Assembly: GCA_016704275.1 (NCBI GenBank)
Contig: JADJAK010000003.1
Location: forward strand, 372,001-436,000
Direction: 5' to 3'
Source: Gemmatimonadota bacterium
GTDB taxonomy: Bacteria > Gemmatimonadota > Gemmatimonadetes > Gemmatimonadales > GWC2-71-9
DNA length: 64,000 nucleotides
The notes beneath the pieces are model-generated. The model saw only the letters and a program-made list of their open reading frames with translations. It did no database searches and had not been told where the DNA came from. The stretch's first letter is position 1, and each line of letters begins with the position of its first letter. The position numbers and the translations under genes are program-made. This document shows, one piece after another, positions 7,078-17,873 of this stretch.

Positions 7078-8360
7078 GTCGCCGCACCCTCGAGCTCTCG
7101 ATGAGCACGCCGACCGTCGGCGCCGACGGCAAGGTCCGCAACATCCCCCTCGGCGTGGCCCGCCGCCCGAGCGAGTCGGTCTCCGACGACTTCGGCGCCG
7201 AACACATGCTCGTGAACATCGGCCCGCAGCACCCGGCCACGCACGGCGTGCTGCGCCTGGTGGTCGAGCTCGAGGGCGAGACGGTCAAGCGAGTGATCCC
7301 GCACGTCGGCTACCTCCACTCCGGCTTCGAGAAGCTCGGGGAGTACCGGCAGTACAACCAGATCATCCCGCTCACCGACCGGACCGACTACCTCGCCCCG
7401 ATGGCCAACAACGTCGCCCTCGCGATGGCGGTCGAGGCGATGATGGGGATCGAGATCACCGAGCGGTGCCGCTACCTGCGGGTGATCGCCTGCGAGATGA
7501 GTCGGATCATCTCGCACCTCGTCTGGCTCGGCACCACCGGCATCGACCTCGGCGCCTTCACGCCGTTCCTCTGGATGTTCCAGCAGCGCGAGCTGATCTA
7601 CAATCTCCAGGAGGCGTGGACCGGCGCCCGGCTCACAACGTCCGTGTCGCGGGTCGGCGGCATGCTGGCCGACGTGCCGGATGGCTGGGAAGCCGGGCTG
7701 CGCGAGTTCGTGCGCAACTTCCCGTCAGTGCTGCGCGAGGTGGACACGATGTTCACCAACAACGGCATCTGGTGCGGGCGGACGCAGGGCGTCGGGGTCA
7801 TCGGCCCCGAGGAGGCGATCAACTACTCGCTCTCCGGCCCGATGCTCCGGGCGAGCGGCGTCGACTACGACGTCCGCAAGGATCGTCCGTACCTGGGTTA
7901 CGACGAATTCGACTTCGACGTGCCCATCGGCCAGTACGGCGACATCTACGACCGCTACCGCGTCCGCCTCGAGGAGATGTTCCAGTCGACGCGGATCCTC
8001 GAGCAGGCGCTCGACCGGATCCAGCCCGGCCCCGTGAACGTCGCCGATCCACGCGTCATCCTGCCGCCCAAGTCGCGCGCGATGGGCGACATGGAGGCGA
8101 TGATCTTCCACTTCAAGCAGGTGATGGAAGGGATCAAGGTGCCCGCCGGCGAAGTGTACTTCGGCGCCGAGAATCCCAAGGGCGAACTCGGCTACTACTT
8201 CGTCTCCGACGGCACCGCGAAGCCGGTGCGGTGGCGCATCCGCCCACCCTCGTTCCTCAACCTGGCGGTCCTGCCGCGACTCTGCGAAGGGGCGCTGCTC
8301 TCCGACGTCATCGCCATCAACGCCAGCGTGGACATCGTGATGGGAGAGATCGACCGATGA
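7074..8360 (+). CDS. nuoD: NADH-quinone oxidoreductase subunit D
   Basis: NuoD (49 kDa subunit) forms the quinone-binding cavity with NuoB. The GTG at 7074 follows an AAGGAGGGG site and overlaps the nuoC stop, giving 428 residues; the ATG at 7101 is the alternative start. Family blocks are GPQHPATHGVLR, with the quinone-site histidines, then LTDRTDYLAPM and the C-terminal RPPSFLNL and MGEIDR. As in other complex I proteins, the nickel ligands of related hydrogenases are absent. The next gene starts in its last codon (GATGA-type junction). Confidence 0.95.
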   Translation: MSRRTLELSMSTPTVGADGKVRNIPLGVARRPSESVSDDFGAEHMLVNIGPQHPATHGVLRLVVELEGETVKRVIPHVGYLHSGFEKLGEYRQYNQIIPLTDRTDYLAPMANNVALAMAVEAMMGIEITERCRYLRVIACEMSRIISHLVWLGTTGIDLGAFTPFLWMFQQRELIYNLQEAWTGARLTTSVSRVGGMLADVPDGWEAGLREFVRNFPSVLREVDTMFTNNGIWCGRTQGVGVIGPEEAINYSLSGPMLRASGVDYDVRKDRPYLGYDEFDFDVPIGQYGDIYDRYRVRLEEMFQSTRILEQALDRIQPGPVNVADPRVILPPKSRAMGDMEAMIFHFKQVMEGIKVPAGEVYFGAENPKGELGYYFVSDGTAKPVRWRIRPPSFLNLAVLPRLCEGALLSDVIAINASVDIVMGEIDR

Positions 8361-8857
8361 CCGGCCACTCCACCGAGCCGTATCAGCCGGTGTTCACCGG
8401 CGAGACCAAGGCCCGCCTCGAGGCCCTCGCGACCAAGTATCCCAATCGCCAGGCCCTGCTGCTGCCCTCGCTCTGGATGGTCCAGGAAGCGCGCGGCTGG
8501 GTGGCGCCGGAAGCGATCCACGAGATCGCCGGCGAACTCGGCATCACCGCCGCCTACATCCGCGGCGTGGTCTCCTTCTACACCATGTACCACACGCACC
8601 CGGTGGGGAAGTACTTCATCCAGGTCTGCACCACGTCGCCCTGCAACATCTGCGGCGCGGAAGGGGTCCTCGAGGCGTTCCTCGAGCACACCGGGTGCGG
8701 CGAACTGGGCGCCACCTCGCCAGACGGTCGCTTCACCGTGGCCGAGGCGGAGTGCCTTGGTGCCTGCGCCTTCAACACGCCGGTCTTGATCAACGACGAC
8801 TTCATCGAGTCGGTGACGCGCGAGAGCATTCCGGCCCTCCTCGCCAGGTATCCCTGA
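8357..8857 (+). CDS. nuoE: NADH-quinone oxidoreductase subunit E
   Basis: NuoE (24 kDa subunit) has a thioredoxin-like fold and carries the 2Fe-2S cluster N1a beside NuoF. The product has 166 residues. An N-terminal helical part (LPSLWMVQEARGWV) leads to the ligand cysteines in VCTTSPCNICG and ECLGACAFNTP; the pair-of-pairs pattern is complete. It starts by overlapping nuoD and ends in a TGATG junction with nuoF. Confidence 0.94.
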   Translation: MTGHSTEPYQPVFTGETKARLEALATKYPNRQALLLPSLWMVQEARGWVAPEAIHEIAGELGITAAYIRGVVSFYTMYHTHPVGKYFIQVCTTSPCNICGAEGVLEAFLEHTGCGELGATSPDGRFTVAEAECLGACAFNTPVLINDDFIESVTRESIPALLARYP

Positions 8858-10164
8858 TGGGCTATCCCCATCCGATCCATCCGAAGGAAACGCCGCTGCT
8901 CTCGACCCACTTCGGCGATGTCGAGGCGCGCAGCTACGCCGGCTGGGTGGCGCGTGGCGGGTACGTCGCGCTCCAGCAGGCGCTGACGATGACCCCCGAG
9001 GCGATCGTCGACCAGGTGAAGGCGTCCGGATTGCGCGGGCGGGGCGGCGCCGGCTTCCCGACCGGTCTGAAGTGGTCCTTCATGCCGAAGGACGATGGCA
9101 AGGTGCATTACCTCTGCTGCAATGCCGACGAATCCGAACCGGGCACCTTCAAGGATCGCGAGATCCTGCGGTGGACGCCCCATGCGCTCATCGAGGGCTG
9201 CGCGATCGGCGCCCTCGCGATCCGCGCGGAAACGTCCTACATCTTCATTCGCGGCGAGTACACCGAACCGTATCACATCCTGCAGGCCGCCGTCGACGAG
9301 GCATATGCCGCGGGTGCCCTGGGGGCCAATGCCTTCGGCTCGGGGAAGCGGCTCGAGGTCGTCGTCCATCGCGGCGCGGGCGCCTACATCTGCGGTGAAG
9401 AGACGGCGCTGATGAATGCCATCGAGGGGCGTCGTGGCAATCCGCGCATCAAGCCGCCCTTCCCGGCGGTCGCGGGTCTCTTCGGCCTGCCGACCACGAT
9501 CAACAACGTCGAGACCCTCGCTGCGGTGCCGCACATCCTGACCCGCGGCGGCGCCTGGTATGCCTCGCTCTCGCTTTCTTCGCCGAAGAGCACCGGCACC
9601 AAGCTGATCTCGGTGTGCGGGCATGTGCAGCGGCCCGGGACCTACGAGATCACCCTCGGCCTCTCGATGCAGGAGCTGATCTTCGACTGCTGTGGCGGGA
9701 TGCTGCCGGGGCGGACCCTCAAGGCGGTGATCCCCGGCGGCTCCTCGGTGCCGATCATGACCCCGGATGAAGTGGCGGAGTGTGCCACGGACTACGAGGG
9801 GATCGCGGCGAAGGGCTCGCTGCTCGGCTCGGGCGGGATGATCGTGATGGACGATTCGACCGACATGGTCTACCAGATCATGCGGCTGGCGCGCTTCTAC
9901 GCCCACGAGAGCTGCGCGCAGTGCACCAACTGTCGCGAGGGGACGGCGTGGACCACGCGCATCCTCGAACGGATCCTGCGCGGCGAGGGGAAGATGTCCG
10001 ACCTCGACCTGCTGATGGACCTGGCCGACAACATGACGGGAAAGACCATCTGCGTGCTCAGCGATTCCTGCGCGACGCCAGTGGTGAGCGGCATCCGCAA
10101 GTTCCGGCACGAGTTCGAGGCCTACATCACCGGCGCGCACGCTCCGTCGCTCGCGGAGGTCTGA
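8857..10164 (+). CDS. nuoF: NADH-quinone oxidoreductase subunit F (NADH-binding)
   Basis: NuoF (51 kDa) binds FMN and NADH and carries cluster N3; it is the entry point for electrons. The product has 435 residues. The NADH/FMN motif GLRGRGGAGFPTG is near residues 50-62, followed by NADESEPGTFKDR. GAYICGEETAL is the second FMN-site block, and ESCAQCTNCREGT supplies three of the 4Fe-4S ligands. The fourth cysteine is in SDSCATPV. It is one base offset from nuoE (TGATG), and nuoG follows after four bases. Confidence 0.95.
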   Translation: MGYPHPIHPKETPLLSTHFGDVEARSYAGWVARGGYVALQQALTMTPEAIVDQVKASGLRGRGGAGFPTGLKWSFMPKDDGKVHYLCCNADESEPGTFKDREILRWTPHALIEGCAIGALAIRAETSYIFIRGEYTEPYHILQAAVDEAYAAGALGANAFGSGKRLEVVVHRGAGAYICGEETALMNAIEGRRGNPRIKPPFPAVAGLFGLPTTINNVETLAAVPHILTRGGAWYASLSLSSPKSTGTKLISVCGHVQRPGTYEITLGLSMQELIFDCCGGMLPGRTLKAVIPGGSSVPIMTPDEVAECATDYEGIAAKGSLLGSGGMIVMDDSTDMVYQIMRLARFYAHESCAQCTNCREGTAWTTRILERILRGEGKMSDLDLLMDLADNMTGKTICVLSDSCATPVVSGIRKFRHEFEAYITGAHAPSLAEV

Positions 10165-10168
10165 CCCG

Positions 10169-11728
10169 ATGACCATCGAGATGGTGTCGGTCACGATCGA
10201 AGGCGTGCAGGTGACGGTGCCCAAGGGTACCTCGATCATCGAGGCCGCCAAGCAGGCCGGCGTGCTGGTCCCGCACTACTGCTACCATCCCTCGCTGCCG
10301 TCGCCGGCCGTCTGTCGGATGTGCCTGGTCGAGATCGAGAAGTTCCCGAAGCTGGTCCCGTCGTGCGTGACGCCGATCGCCGATGGCCAGGTGATCCACG
10401 TCCATTCGCCGGCGGCGAAGAAGGCGCGTGAGGGCGTGCTGGAGTTCCTGCTGATCAACCATCCGCTCGACTGCCCGGTCTGCGACCAGGCCGGCGAGTG
10501 CGAGCTGCAGGACTTCGTCTTCCAGGAAGGGCAGGCCGCTTCGCGCTACGGCGACTACCCGAAGCGCTACAGCCCGGTCGAGGACTTCGGCCCCGACATC
10601 CTCTACGTCGCCAACCGCTGCATTCTCTGCACCCGCTGCGTCCGCTTCATGGGGAACGTCGTCGGCGAGAAGGTGCTGAACGTCTCGGAGCGGGGCGATC
10701 GCGCCTACATCGGCATCGATCCGAGTGCGCTGCTCGATCATGACTGGGCCGGCAACGTGGTCGACCTCTGCCCGGTCGGCTCGCTGGTCTCGAAGGACTT
10801 TCTGCACAAGGCGCGCGCCTGGGACCTCGACAAGACGGCGTCGATCTGCCCCGGCTGCACGCAGGGGTGCAACATCATGGTCGACACCCGTGACGACGCG
10901 GTGGTGCGGTTGCGCCCCCGGGCCAATCTCGAGGTCAACCGCCACTTCATCTGTGACACCGGCCGCAGCGACTATCGCTGGATGAACCGGGGGGATCGGG
11001 TCGAGGCGCCGATGGCGCACGACGGCATCCGCTACCACGCCACGGACTGGCCGAGCGCCCTGGAAGGACTTGCCGCCCTGGTGCGGAACGTCGACGGCCC
11101 GGTGGTGCTGCTGGCTGGTGGCCGGGCGTCGGTGGAATCGCTGGGCGCTGCGATGCAGCTGCTCGAAGGGCACCGAGTCACCGCCGCGATGAAGGTTCCG
11201 CTCGGGCCAAGCGCGCCGATCGGCACCATTCCGAATCTGGCGCTTCGGGCCGAACGTGCGGCCAATCTCGGCGGCGCCGAGCTGCTCGGCATCGGCCGCG
11301 ACTTCGCGGCGGCAGTGGCCGCCGCTGCGGGTGCCGCGCTGGTGGTCGTGCTGGACGTCGAGCTGGATGACGCCGAGGCGGCCTCGGTCGCGTCCGCGGC
11401 GGCGGTCGTGCACCTCACCACCGTGGCCGATGCACGCCTTGGTCCGGCCGCGCTGGTCTTGCCGATCACGTCGATGGTCGAGGAGCAGGGCGTCTATGTG
11501 AACCGCGATGGCCGCGCCCAGCGCTACCTGCCGGCGCGTCCGGCGCCGGGAATGGCCTGGCCGGCGTGGCGAGTCTGTTGGGAGGCCTGGGCGCTGAACA
11601 CGCCTGAACGCGAAGCACCGGCGACGGCATCCGAGGCGTTCGGCGCGCTGGCGCCCTTCGCCGGGATGACGCACCGCGACCTCGGCCTCACCGGCCGGGT
11701 GGTGACGGGCGCCGGGGTGACGGCATGA
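10169..11728 (+). CDS. nuoG: NADH-quinone oxidoreductase subunit G, short form
   Basis: NuoG (75 kDa) carries several iron-sulfur clusters of the peripheral arm. The N-terminus is a 2Fe-2S ferredoxin domain with ligands in HYCYHP, CRMC and SCVTP. It is followed by the HxxxCxxC block (NHPLDCPVCDQAGECEL), then two 4Fe-4S blocks, CILCTRCVRF with LCPVG, and CPGCTQGC. At 519 residues it is shorter than the better-studied NuoG proteins (about 700-900), because the molybdopterin-type C-terminal domain is cut down to a region rich in Ala and Val. The redox part is complete. The ATG at 10169 follows GCGGAGG. Confidence 0.92.
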   Translation: MTIEMVSVTIEGVQVTVPKGTSIIEAAKQAGVLVPHYCYHPSLPSPAVCRMCLVEIEKFPKLVPSCVTPIADGQVIHVHSPAAKKAREGVLEFLLINHPLDCPVCDQAGECELQDFVFQEGQAASRYGDYPKRYSPVEDFGPDILYVANRCILCTRCVRFMGNVVGEKVLNVSERGDRAYIGIDPSALLDHDWAGNVVDLCPVGSLVSKDFLHKARAWDLDKTASICPGCTQGCNIMVDTRDDAVVRLRPRANLEVNRHFICDTGRSDYRWMNRGDRVEAPMAHDGIRYHATDWPSALEGLAALVRNVDGPVVLLAGGRASVESLGAAMQLLEGHRVTAAMKVPLGPSAPIGTIPNLALRAERAANLGGAELLGIGRDFAAAVAAAAGAALVVVLDVELDDAEAASVASAAAVVHLTTVADARLGPAALVLPITSMVEEQGVYVNRDGRAQRYLPARPAPGMAWPAWRVCWEAWALNTPEREAPATASEAFGALAPFAGMTHRDLGLTGRVVTGAGVTA

Positions 11729-12966
11729 GTCCCGAGATGAAGGGGTTCCTGTTGGTGTCGGTCGTCAGGTTGCTGGTCATCTTCACGGTGCTGCTGGTGG
11801 GCGTCGCGCTGATGACGTTGATGGAGCGGAAGGTGGCGGGGTGGATGCAGAACCGGCCGGGCCCGAATCGGGTGGGGCCCTTCGGCATCCTGCAGCCCGC
11901 GGCCGACGGCCTCAAGAACTTCATCAAGGAAGAGACCCGGCCGGCCGGTGCCAGCGGCGCCCTGTTCATGATGGCCCCGGCGTTCTCGTTCATTCCGGCA
12001 CTGATGCTGTTGGGGGTGATTCCCCTGGCGGCGCCGCTGCCGCTCCACTTCGACATCACCCTGCCGCTGGTCGGCCGTGCCACCTTCGATGGCCCGATGA
12101 CGATCTCGATCGCCGACGTGCCGATCGGCTTCCTCTTCGTCCTCGCCATCTCCTCGCTCGGCGTCTACGGCGTGGCGCTGGCCGGCTGGGCGTCGAACAG
12201 CAAGTACTCGCTCCTCGGCGGACTGCGCGCCTCGGCGCAGATGATCTCCTACGAAGTGGCGATGGGGCTTTCGCTCATCCCGCTCCTGCTGATGACGGGC
12301 AACGTCTCCTTCAGCGAGATCATCGCCAAACAGCAGGCGGGGCTCTGGTTCGTCGGCCCGCTCTTCATCTCGTTCTTCGTCTTCCTGATCGCCGGGTTCG
12401 CGGAGACCAACCGCCTGCCGTTCGACCTTCCCGAGGCCGAGTCGGAGCTGGTGGCCGGGTATCACTCCGAGTACAGCGCGATGAAGTTCTCGATGTTCAT
12501 GATCGCCGAGTTCGCGCACATCGTCACGATTTCGGCGATGCTGACCACGCTCTTCTTCGGTGGCTGGGACATTCCGTTCACGACCTGGGACCAGCAGGGC
12601 GGACTCGCCCAGACGTTGGTGACCCATCTCTTCTTCTTCGGCAAGATGTTCTTCTGGATCTTCTTCGTGATGTGGATCCGGTGGACGCTGCCGCGCTTCC
12701 GCTACGACCAGCTGATGTCGCTGGGGTGGAAGGTCCTGCTGCCGCTGGCGCTCGCCTACATCCTGGTGACGGCCGGGGCGATCTGGGGCCTGGACCGCGG
12801 CCTCGGCTGGACGACCCCGCGGGCGCAGGCGTTCGGGCTGCTCGGGTTGAACGTGGTCCTGGGCTGGCTGTTGATCTTCGTGCTGGATCGTGGTCGGATC
12901 GTGCGGGGCGTCAGCACCCCGATTCGGCCGGTGCGACTGGCCGCGCGCACCACCGGGGAGGAGTAA
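11725..12966 (+). CDS. nuoH: NADH-quinone oxidoreductase subunit H
   Basis: NuoH is the eight-helix subunit that joins the peripheral and membrane arms and contributes to the quinone tunnel. The product has 413 residues. Hallmarks are MERKVAGWMQNRPGPNRVGP in the first cytoplasmic loop, LLGGLRASAQMISYEVAMG, and ETNRLPFDLPEAESELVAGY, which carries the acidic residues of the E-channel. The C-terminal tail beyond the last helix is a little long and basic. The start overlaps the nuoG stop (ATGA). Confidence 0.95.
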   Translation: MSPEMKGFLLVSVVRLLVIFTVLLVGVALMTLMERKVAGWMQNRPGPNRVGPFGILQPAADGLKNFIKEETRPAGASGALFMMAPAFSFIPALMLLGVIPLAAPLPLHFDITLPLVGRATFDGPMTISIADVPIGFLFVLAISSLGVYGVALAGWASNSKYSLLGGLRASAQMISYEVAMGLSLIPLLLMTGNVSFSEIIAKQQAGLWFVGPLFISFFVFLIAGFAETNRLPFDLPEAESELVAGYHSEYSAMKFSMFMIAEFAHIVTISAMLTTLFFGGWDIPFTTWDQQGGLAQTLVTHLFFFGKMFFWIFFVMWIRWTLPRFRYDQLMSLGWKVLLPLALAYILVTAGAIWGLDRGLGWTTPRAQAFGLLGLNVVLGWLLIFVLDRGRIVRGVSTPIRPVRLAARTTGEE

Positions 12967-13472
12967 TGGCCATCGGCGTGAAGGTGATGCATCGGCCGGA
13001 CCGCGAGGTCTCGTACCTGCGAGCGACGCTCAAGGGGATGGTGCTGACGTTCAAGCACATGTTCCAGCCGCGCTTCACCATGCAGTACCCCGAGCAGAAG
13101 AGCACCGACGACTGGCGCCTGGCCACGCGGTGGCGCGGGACGCACCGGATGCTGACCGACGAGCAGGGGCGGTCCAAGTGCGTTGCCTGCGGCCTCTGCC
13201 CGCAGATCTGCCCGGCCAACTGCATCAAGCTGGTGCCGGGCGAGGACGAGGAAGGGAATCGCTATCCGCTGATCTACGAGATCGACGAGTTCCGTTGCGT
13301 CTTCTGCGGCTATTGCCAGGAAGTCTGCCCGGAAGAGGCGATCCATGTCGGCGTGCACTACGAGAACGCCGAGTATTCGCGCGACCGCTTTGTCTACGAT
13401 CTCGAGCGGCTCTCGGCGCAGGTCCATCCGGTCTCGTCGCTGTGGGATCCCTCCGATCCGCGAGGCGAGTGA
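12966..13472 (+). CDS. nuoI: NADH-quinone oxidoreductase subunit I
   Basis: NuoI (23 kDa) carries clusters N6a and N6b, which pass electrons to N2 in NuoB. The product has 168 residues. Two complete 4Fe-4S ferredoxin motifs are visible: CVACGLCPQICP and CVFCGYCQEVCP. The N-terminal helical part lies along the membrane in this family. The start overlaps the nuoH TAA by one base, and one base separates its stop from nuoJ. Confidence 0.95.
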   Translation: MAIGVKVMHRPDREVSYLRATLKGMVLTFKHMFQPRFTMQYPEQKSTDDWRLATRWRGTHRMLTDEQGRSKCVACGLCPQICPANCIKLVPGEDEEGNRYPLIYEIDEFRCVFCGYCQEVCPEEAIHVGVHYENAEYSRDRFVYDLERLSAQVHPVSSLWDPSDPRGE

Positions 13473-13473
13473 G

Positions 13474-14034
13474 ATGACCGCCGTGACGATCGTCTTCTGG
13501 ATCTTCGCCGCCTGGGCCGTGGCCTCGGCCCTCCTCTGCATCACGCGCACCAACGCGGTGGCGTCGGCCCTCTGGCTGGTGTCGACGATGTTCGCGCTGG
13601 CGGGGATCTACGTCCTGCTCAACGCGGAGTTCATCGCGGCGATCCAGGTGCTGGTCTACGCCGGCGCGGTGATGGTGCTCTTCCTCTTCGTGATCATGCT
13701 GCTCAACATCGAGGCCGTCCCGCGCGAGTGGAAGCGTTGGCCGGCCTGGCTGGTGGCGGGCGGGATCACCGCGTTCATGGGGGCCGAACTGGTGCGGCTC
13801 AGGGCCTATTCGCCGGAGCGACTGGCCCGCGAGTTCTCCACGATGCCCGACTCGATGGCGGTGCCCGCCTATGTCTTCCCGTCGGCGGCCCAGGCGATGC
13901 CGGATCCGCGCGGGGTGGTCGGCCGGATCGCGGAGCCGCTCTTCCAGGGGTACCTGATTCCGTTCGAGATCACCTCGGTGCTGTTGCTGGCGGCCGTCAT
14001 CGGCGCCGTCGTCCTCGCGAAGAAGAGGCTCTGA
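13474..14034 (+). CDS. nuoJ: NADH-quinone oxidoreductase subunit J
   Basis: NuoJ is a five-helix membrane-arm subunit. The product has 186 residues. The conserved third helix reads AAIQVLVYAGAVMVLFLFVI, which carries the pi-bulge region important in coupling. A loop of about 50 less conserved residues separates helices four and five. Its stop overlaps the nuoK start (TGATG). Confidence 0.92.
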   Translation: MTAVTIVFWIFAAWAVASALLCITRTNAVASALWLVSTMFALAGIYVLLNAEFIAAIQVLVYAGAVMVLFLFVIMLLNIEAVPREWKRWPAWLVAGGITAFMGAELVRLRAYSPERLAREFSTMPDSMAVPAYVFPSAAQAMPDPRGVVGRIAEPLFQGYLIPFEITSVLLLAAVIGAVVLAKKRL

Positions 14035-14330
14035 TGCTGCTCGGTCCTTCCCTCGCCCTGTCGGCCATCCTCTTCGTGCTCGGCGTGGTGGGCGTGCTGA
14101 TCCGCCGCAACGCCATCGTCGTCTTCATGTGCGTCGAGCTGATGCTCAACGCCGTGAACCTGGCGCTGGTGGCGCTGTCGCAGGTTCACGGCACCAGCGG
14201 GCAGATCATGGTCTTCTTCGTGATGACAGTGGCAGCGGCCGAGGCGGCCGTCGGCCTGGCCATCATTCTCGCGATCTTCCGGCATGTGCAGTCGGTCGAT
14301 CTCCGGCAGTTCAACCTGCTCAAGGGCTGA
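14034..14330 (+). CDS. nuoK: NADH-quinone oxidoreductase subunit K
   Basis: NuoK is a three-helix membrane subunit, an MrpC homologue. The product has 98 residues, the usual length. The second helix holds the conserved glutamate in FMCVELMLNAVNL, and the third helix holds a second one in AAAEAAVGLAI. Both are part of the proton path along the membrane arm. Three bases separate its stop from the nuoL GTG. Confidence 0.94.
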   Translation: MLLGPSLALSAILFVLGVVGVLIRRNAIVVFMCVELMLNAVNLALVALSQVHGTSGQIMVFFVMTVAAAEAAVGLAIILAIFRHVQSVDLRQFNLLKG

Positions 14331-14333
14331 GGC

Positions 14334-16304
<1,971 letters not shown>

Positions 16305-16307
16305 CCG

Positions 16308-17873
16308 ATGGCTGCCTTCCTCGCTGGCATCGGCTACGATCGCTGGATCCTGCACGTGCTGCTGGTGCTCCCGCTGGTCGGGATGCCCCTCGTGCTGCTC
16401 TTTCCGGTCAAGGCGGCGCGCTGGATCGCGCTCACCGTCGCCCTGCTCGAGTTCTTCCTCGGCATCGGCCTCTGGTGGGCCTTCGACCCCGCCAACGGGG
16501 GGATGCAGTTCGTCACCGACGTCCCCTGGCTCTCCGGCTACGGCATCGGCTATCGCGTCGGCATCGATGGCATCTCCGTCTTGATGGTGCTGCTCTCCGT
16601 CGTGATGATGCCGCTGGTGGTCTGGGGCAGCTGGCGGAGCATCGACCACAAGCAGCGCGGCTTCTACGCGCTCCTCCTCGCGATGAAGGCGGGGATGCTC
16701 GGCGTCTTCGTCTCGCTCGACCTCTTCCTCTTCTACACCTTCTGGGAACTGCTGCTGATCCCGATGTATTTCATGATCGGCATCTGGGGCAGCTCGAACC
16801 GGCTCTACGCGGCGACCAAGTTCGTCATCTACACCTTCGTCGGGTCGCTGCTCATGCTGGTGGCGATCCTGTGGATGGTCTTCCAGGTGGGGAAGGCGAC
16901 GGGGACCTACTCGTTCGCCTACGCGCACCTGCTGGAGCACGCCGGCGTGATGGCCCCGTGGGGGGGCTGGCTGTTCGTGGCCTTCGCCGTGGCCTTCGCG
17001 GTGAAGGTGCCGCTCTTCCCGTTCCACACCTGGCTGCCGGATGCGCACACCGAGGCGCCAACCGCCGGCTCGGTCGACCTGGCCGTGATCCTGCTCAAGA
17101 TGGGGACCTACGGCTTCCTCCGGTTCGCGATTCCGTTCGTCCCCGCCTTCGCGCTCTCGAAGACCACCGGGCTGGTCATGACGACGCTCGCCGTCGTCGG
17201 CATCGTGTACGCCGCGCTGGTGGCGATGGTGCAGCCCGACCTCAAGCGGTTGGTCGCGTATTCTTCCGTCTCCCACCTGGGCTTCGTCATGCTGGGGATC
17301 TGGGGGAGTACGGTCGAGAGCGTCCAGGGCGCCATGATGGTGATGGTCTCGCACGGCATCTCCACCGGTGCGCTCTTCTTCATCATCGGCATGCTCTACG
17401 AGCGTCGGCACACCCGGATGATTTCCGAGTTCGGCGGACTCGCGCGGGTGGCACCGTTGATGTCGCTCGCCTTCGTCATCACCGCCTTCTCCTCGATCGG
17501 ATTGCCCGGATTGAACGGCTTCGTTGGCGAATTCCTGGTGCTGATCGGCTCGTTCGGGCGGTACCCGGTGCTCGTGGGTGTCGCGACGACCGCCGTGGTC
17601 TTCTCGGCGGCGTACATGCTCTGGGCCACCCAACGGGTCTTCTTCAACCGCTTCACCAACCCGGCCAATGAGGGCATCGGCGATCTCAACATGCGCGAGA
17701 TCGCCGTGCTGACACCGCTCATTGCCGCCATGGTCTGGATCGGTCTCTATCCGGGCCCGCTCCTCCGACGCACCGAGAGCGCGGTCAAGCGCTACGTGGA
17801 AATGATTGAACCGTCGCTGCCGCCCGCGGAGCTCCCGGGGCCGGTCGGTATCCGCCCGGGAGGTCAGCGATGA
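16308..17873 (+). CDS. nuoM: NADH-quinone oxidoreductase subunit M
   Basis: NuoM is the middle antiporter-like subunit. The product has 521 residues with about 14 hydrophobic segments. The conserved glutamate helix reads FYTFWELLLIPMYFMIG, the lysine helix reads FAVKVPLFPFHTWLPDAH, and LKRLVAYSSVSHLGFV follows. The last four bases overlap nuoN (ATGA). Confidence 0.95.
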   Translation: MAAFLAGIGYDRWILHVLLVLPLVGMPLVLLFPVKAARWIALTVALLEFFLGIGLWWAFDPANGGMQFVTDVPWLSGYGIGYRVGIDGISVLMVLLSVVMMPLVVWGSWRSIDHKQRGFYALLLAMKAGMLGVFVSLDLFLFYTFWELLLIPMYFMIGIWGSSNRLYAATKFVIYTFVGSLLMLVAILWMVFQVGKATGTYSFAYAHLLEHAGVMAPWGGWLFVAFAVAFAVKVPLFPFHTWLPDAHTEAPTAGSVDLAVILLKMGTYGFLRFAIPFVPAFALSKTTGLVMTTLAVVGIVYAALVAMVQPDLKRLVAYSSVSHLGFVMLGIWGSTVESVQGAMMVMVSHGISTGALFFIIGMLYERRHTRMISEFGGLARVAPLMSLAFVITAFSSIGLPGLNGFVGEFLVLIGSFGRYPVLVGVATTAVVFSAAYMLWATQRVFFNRFTNPANEGIGDLNMREIAVLTPLIAAMVWIGLYPGPLLRRTESAVKRYVEMIEPSLPPAELPGPVGIRPGGQR

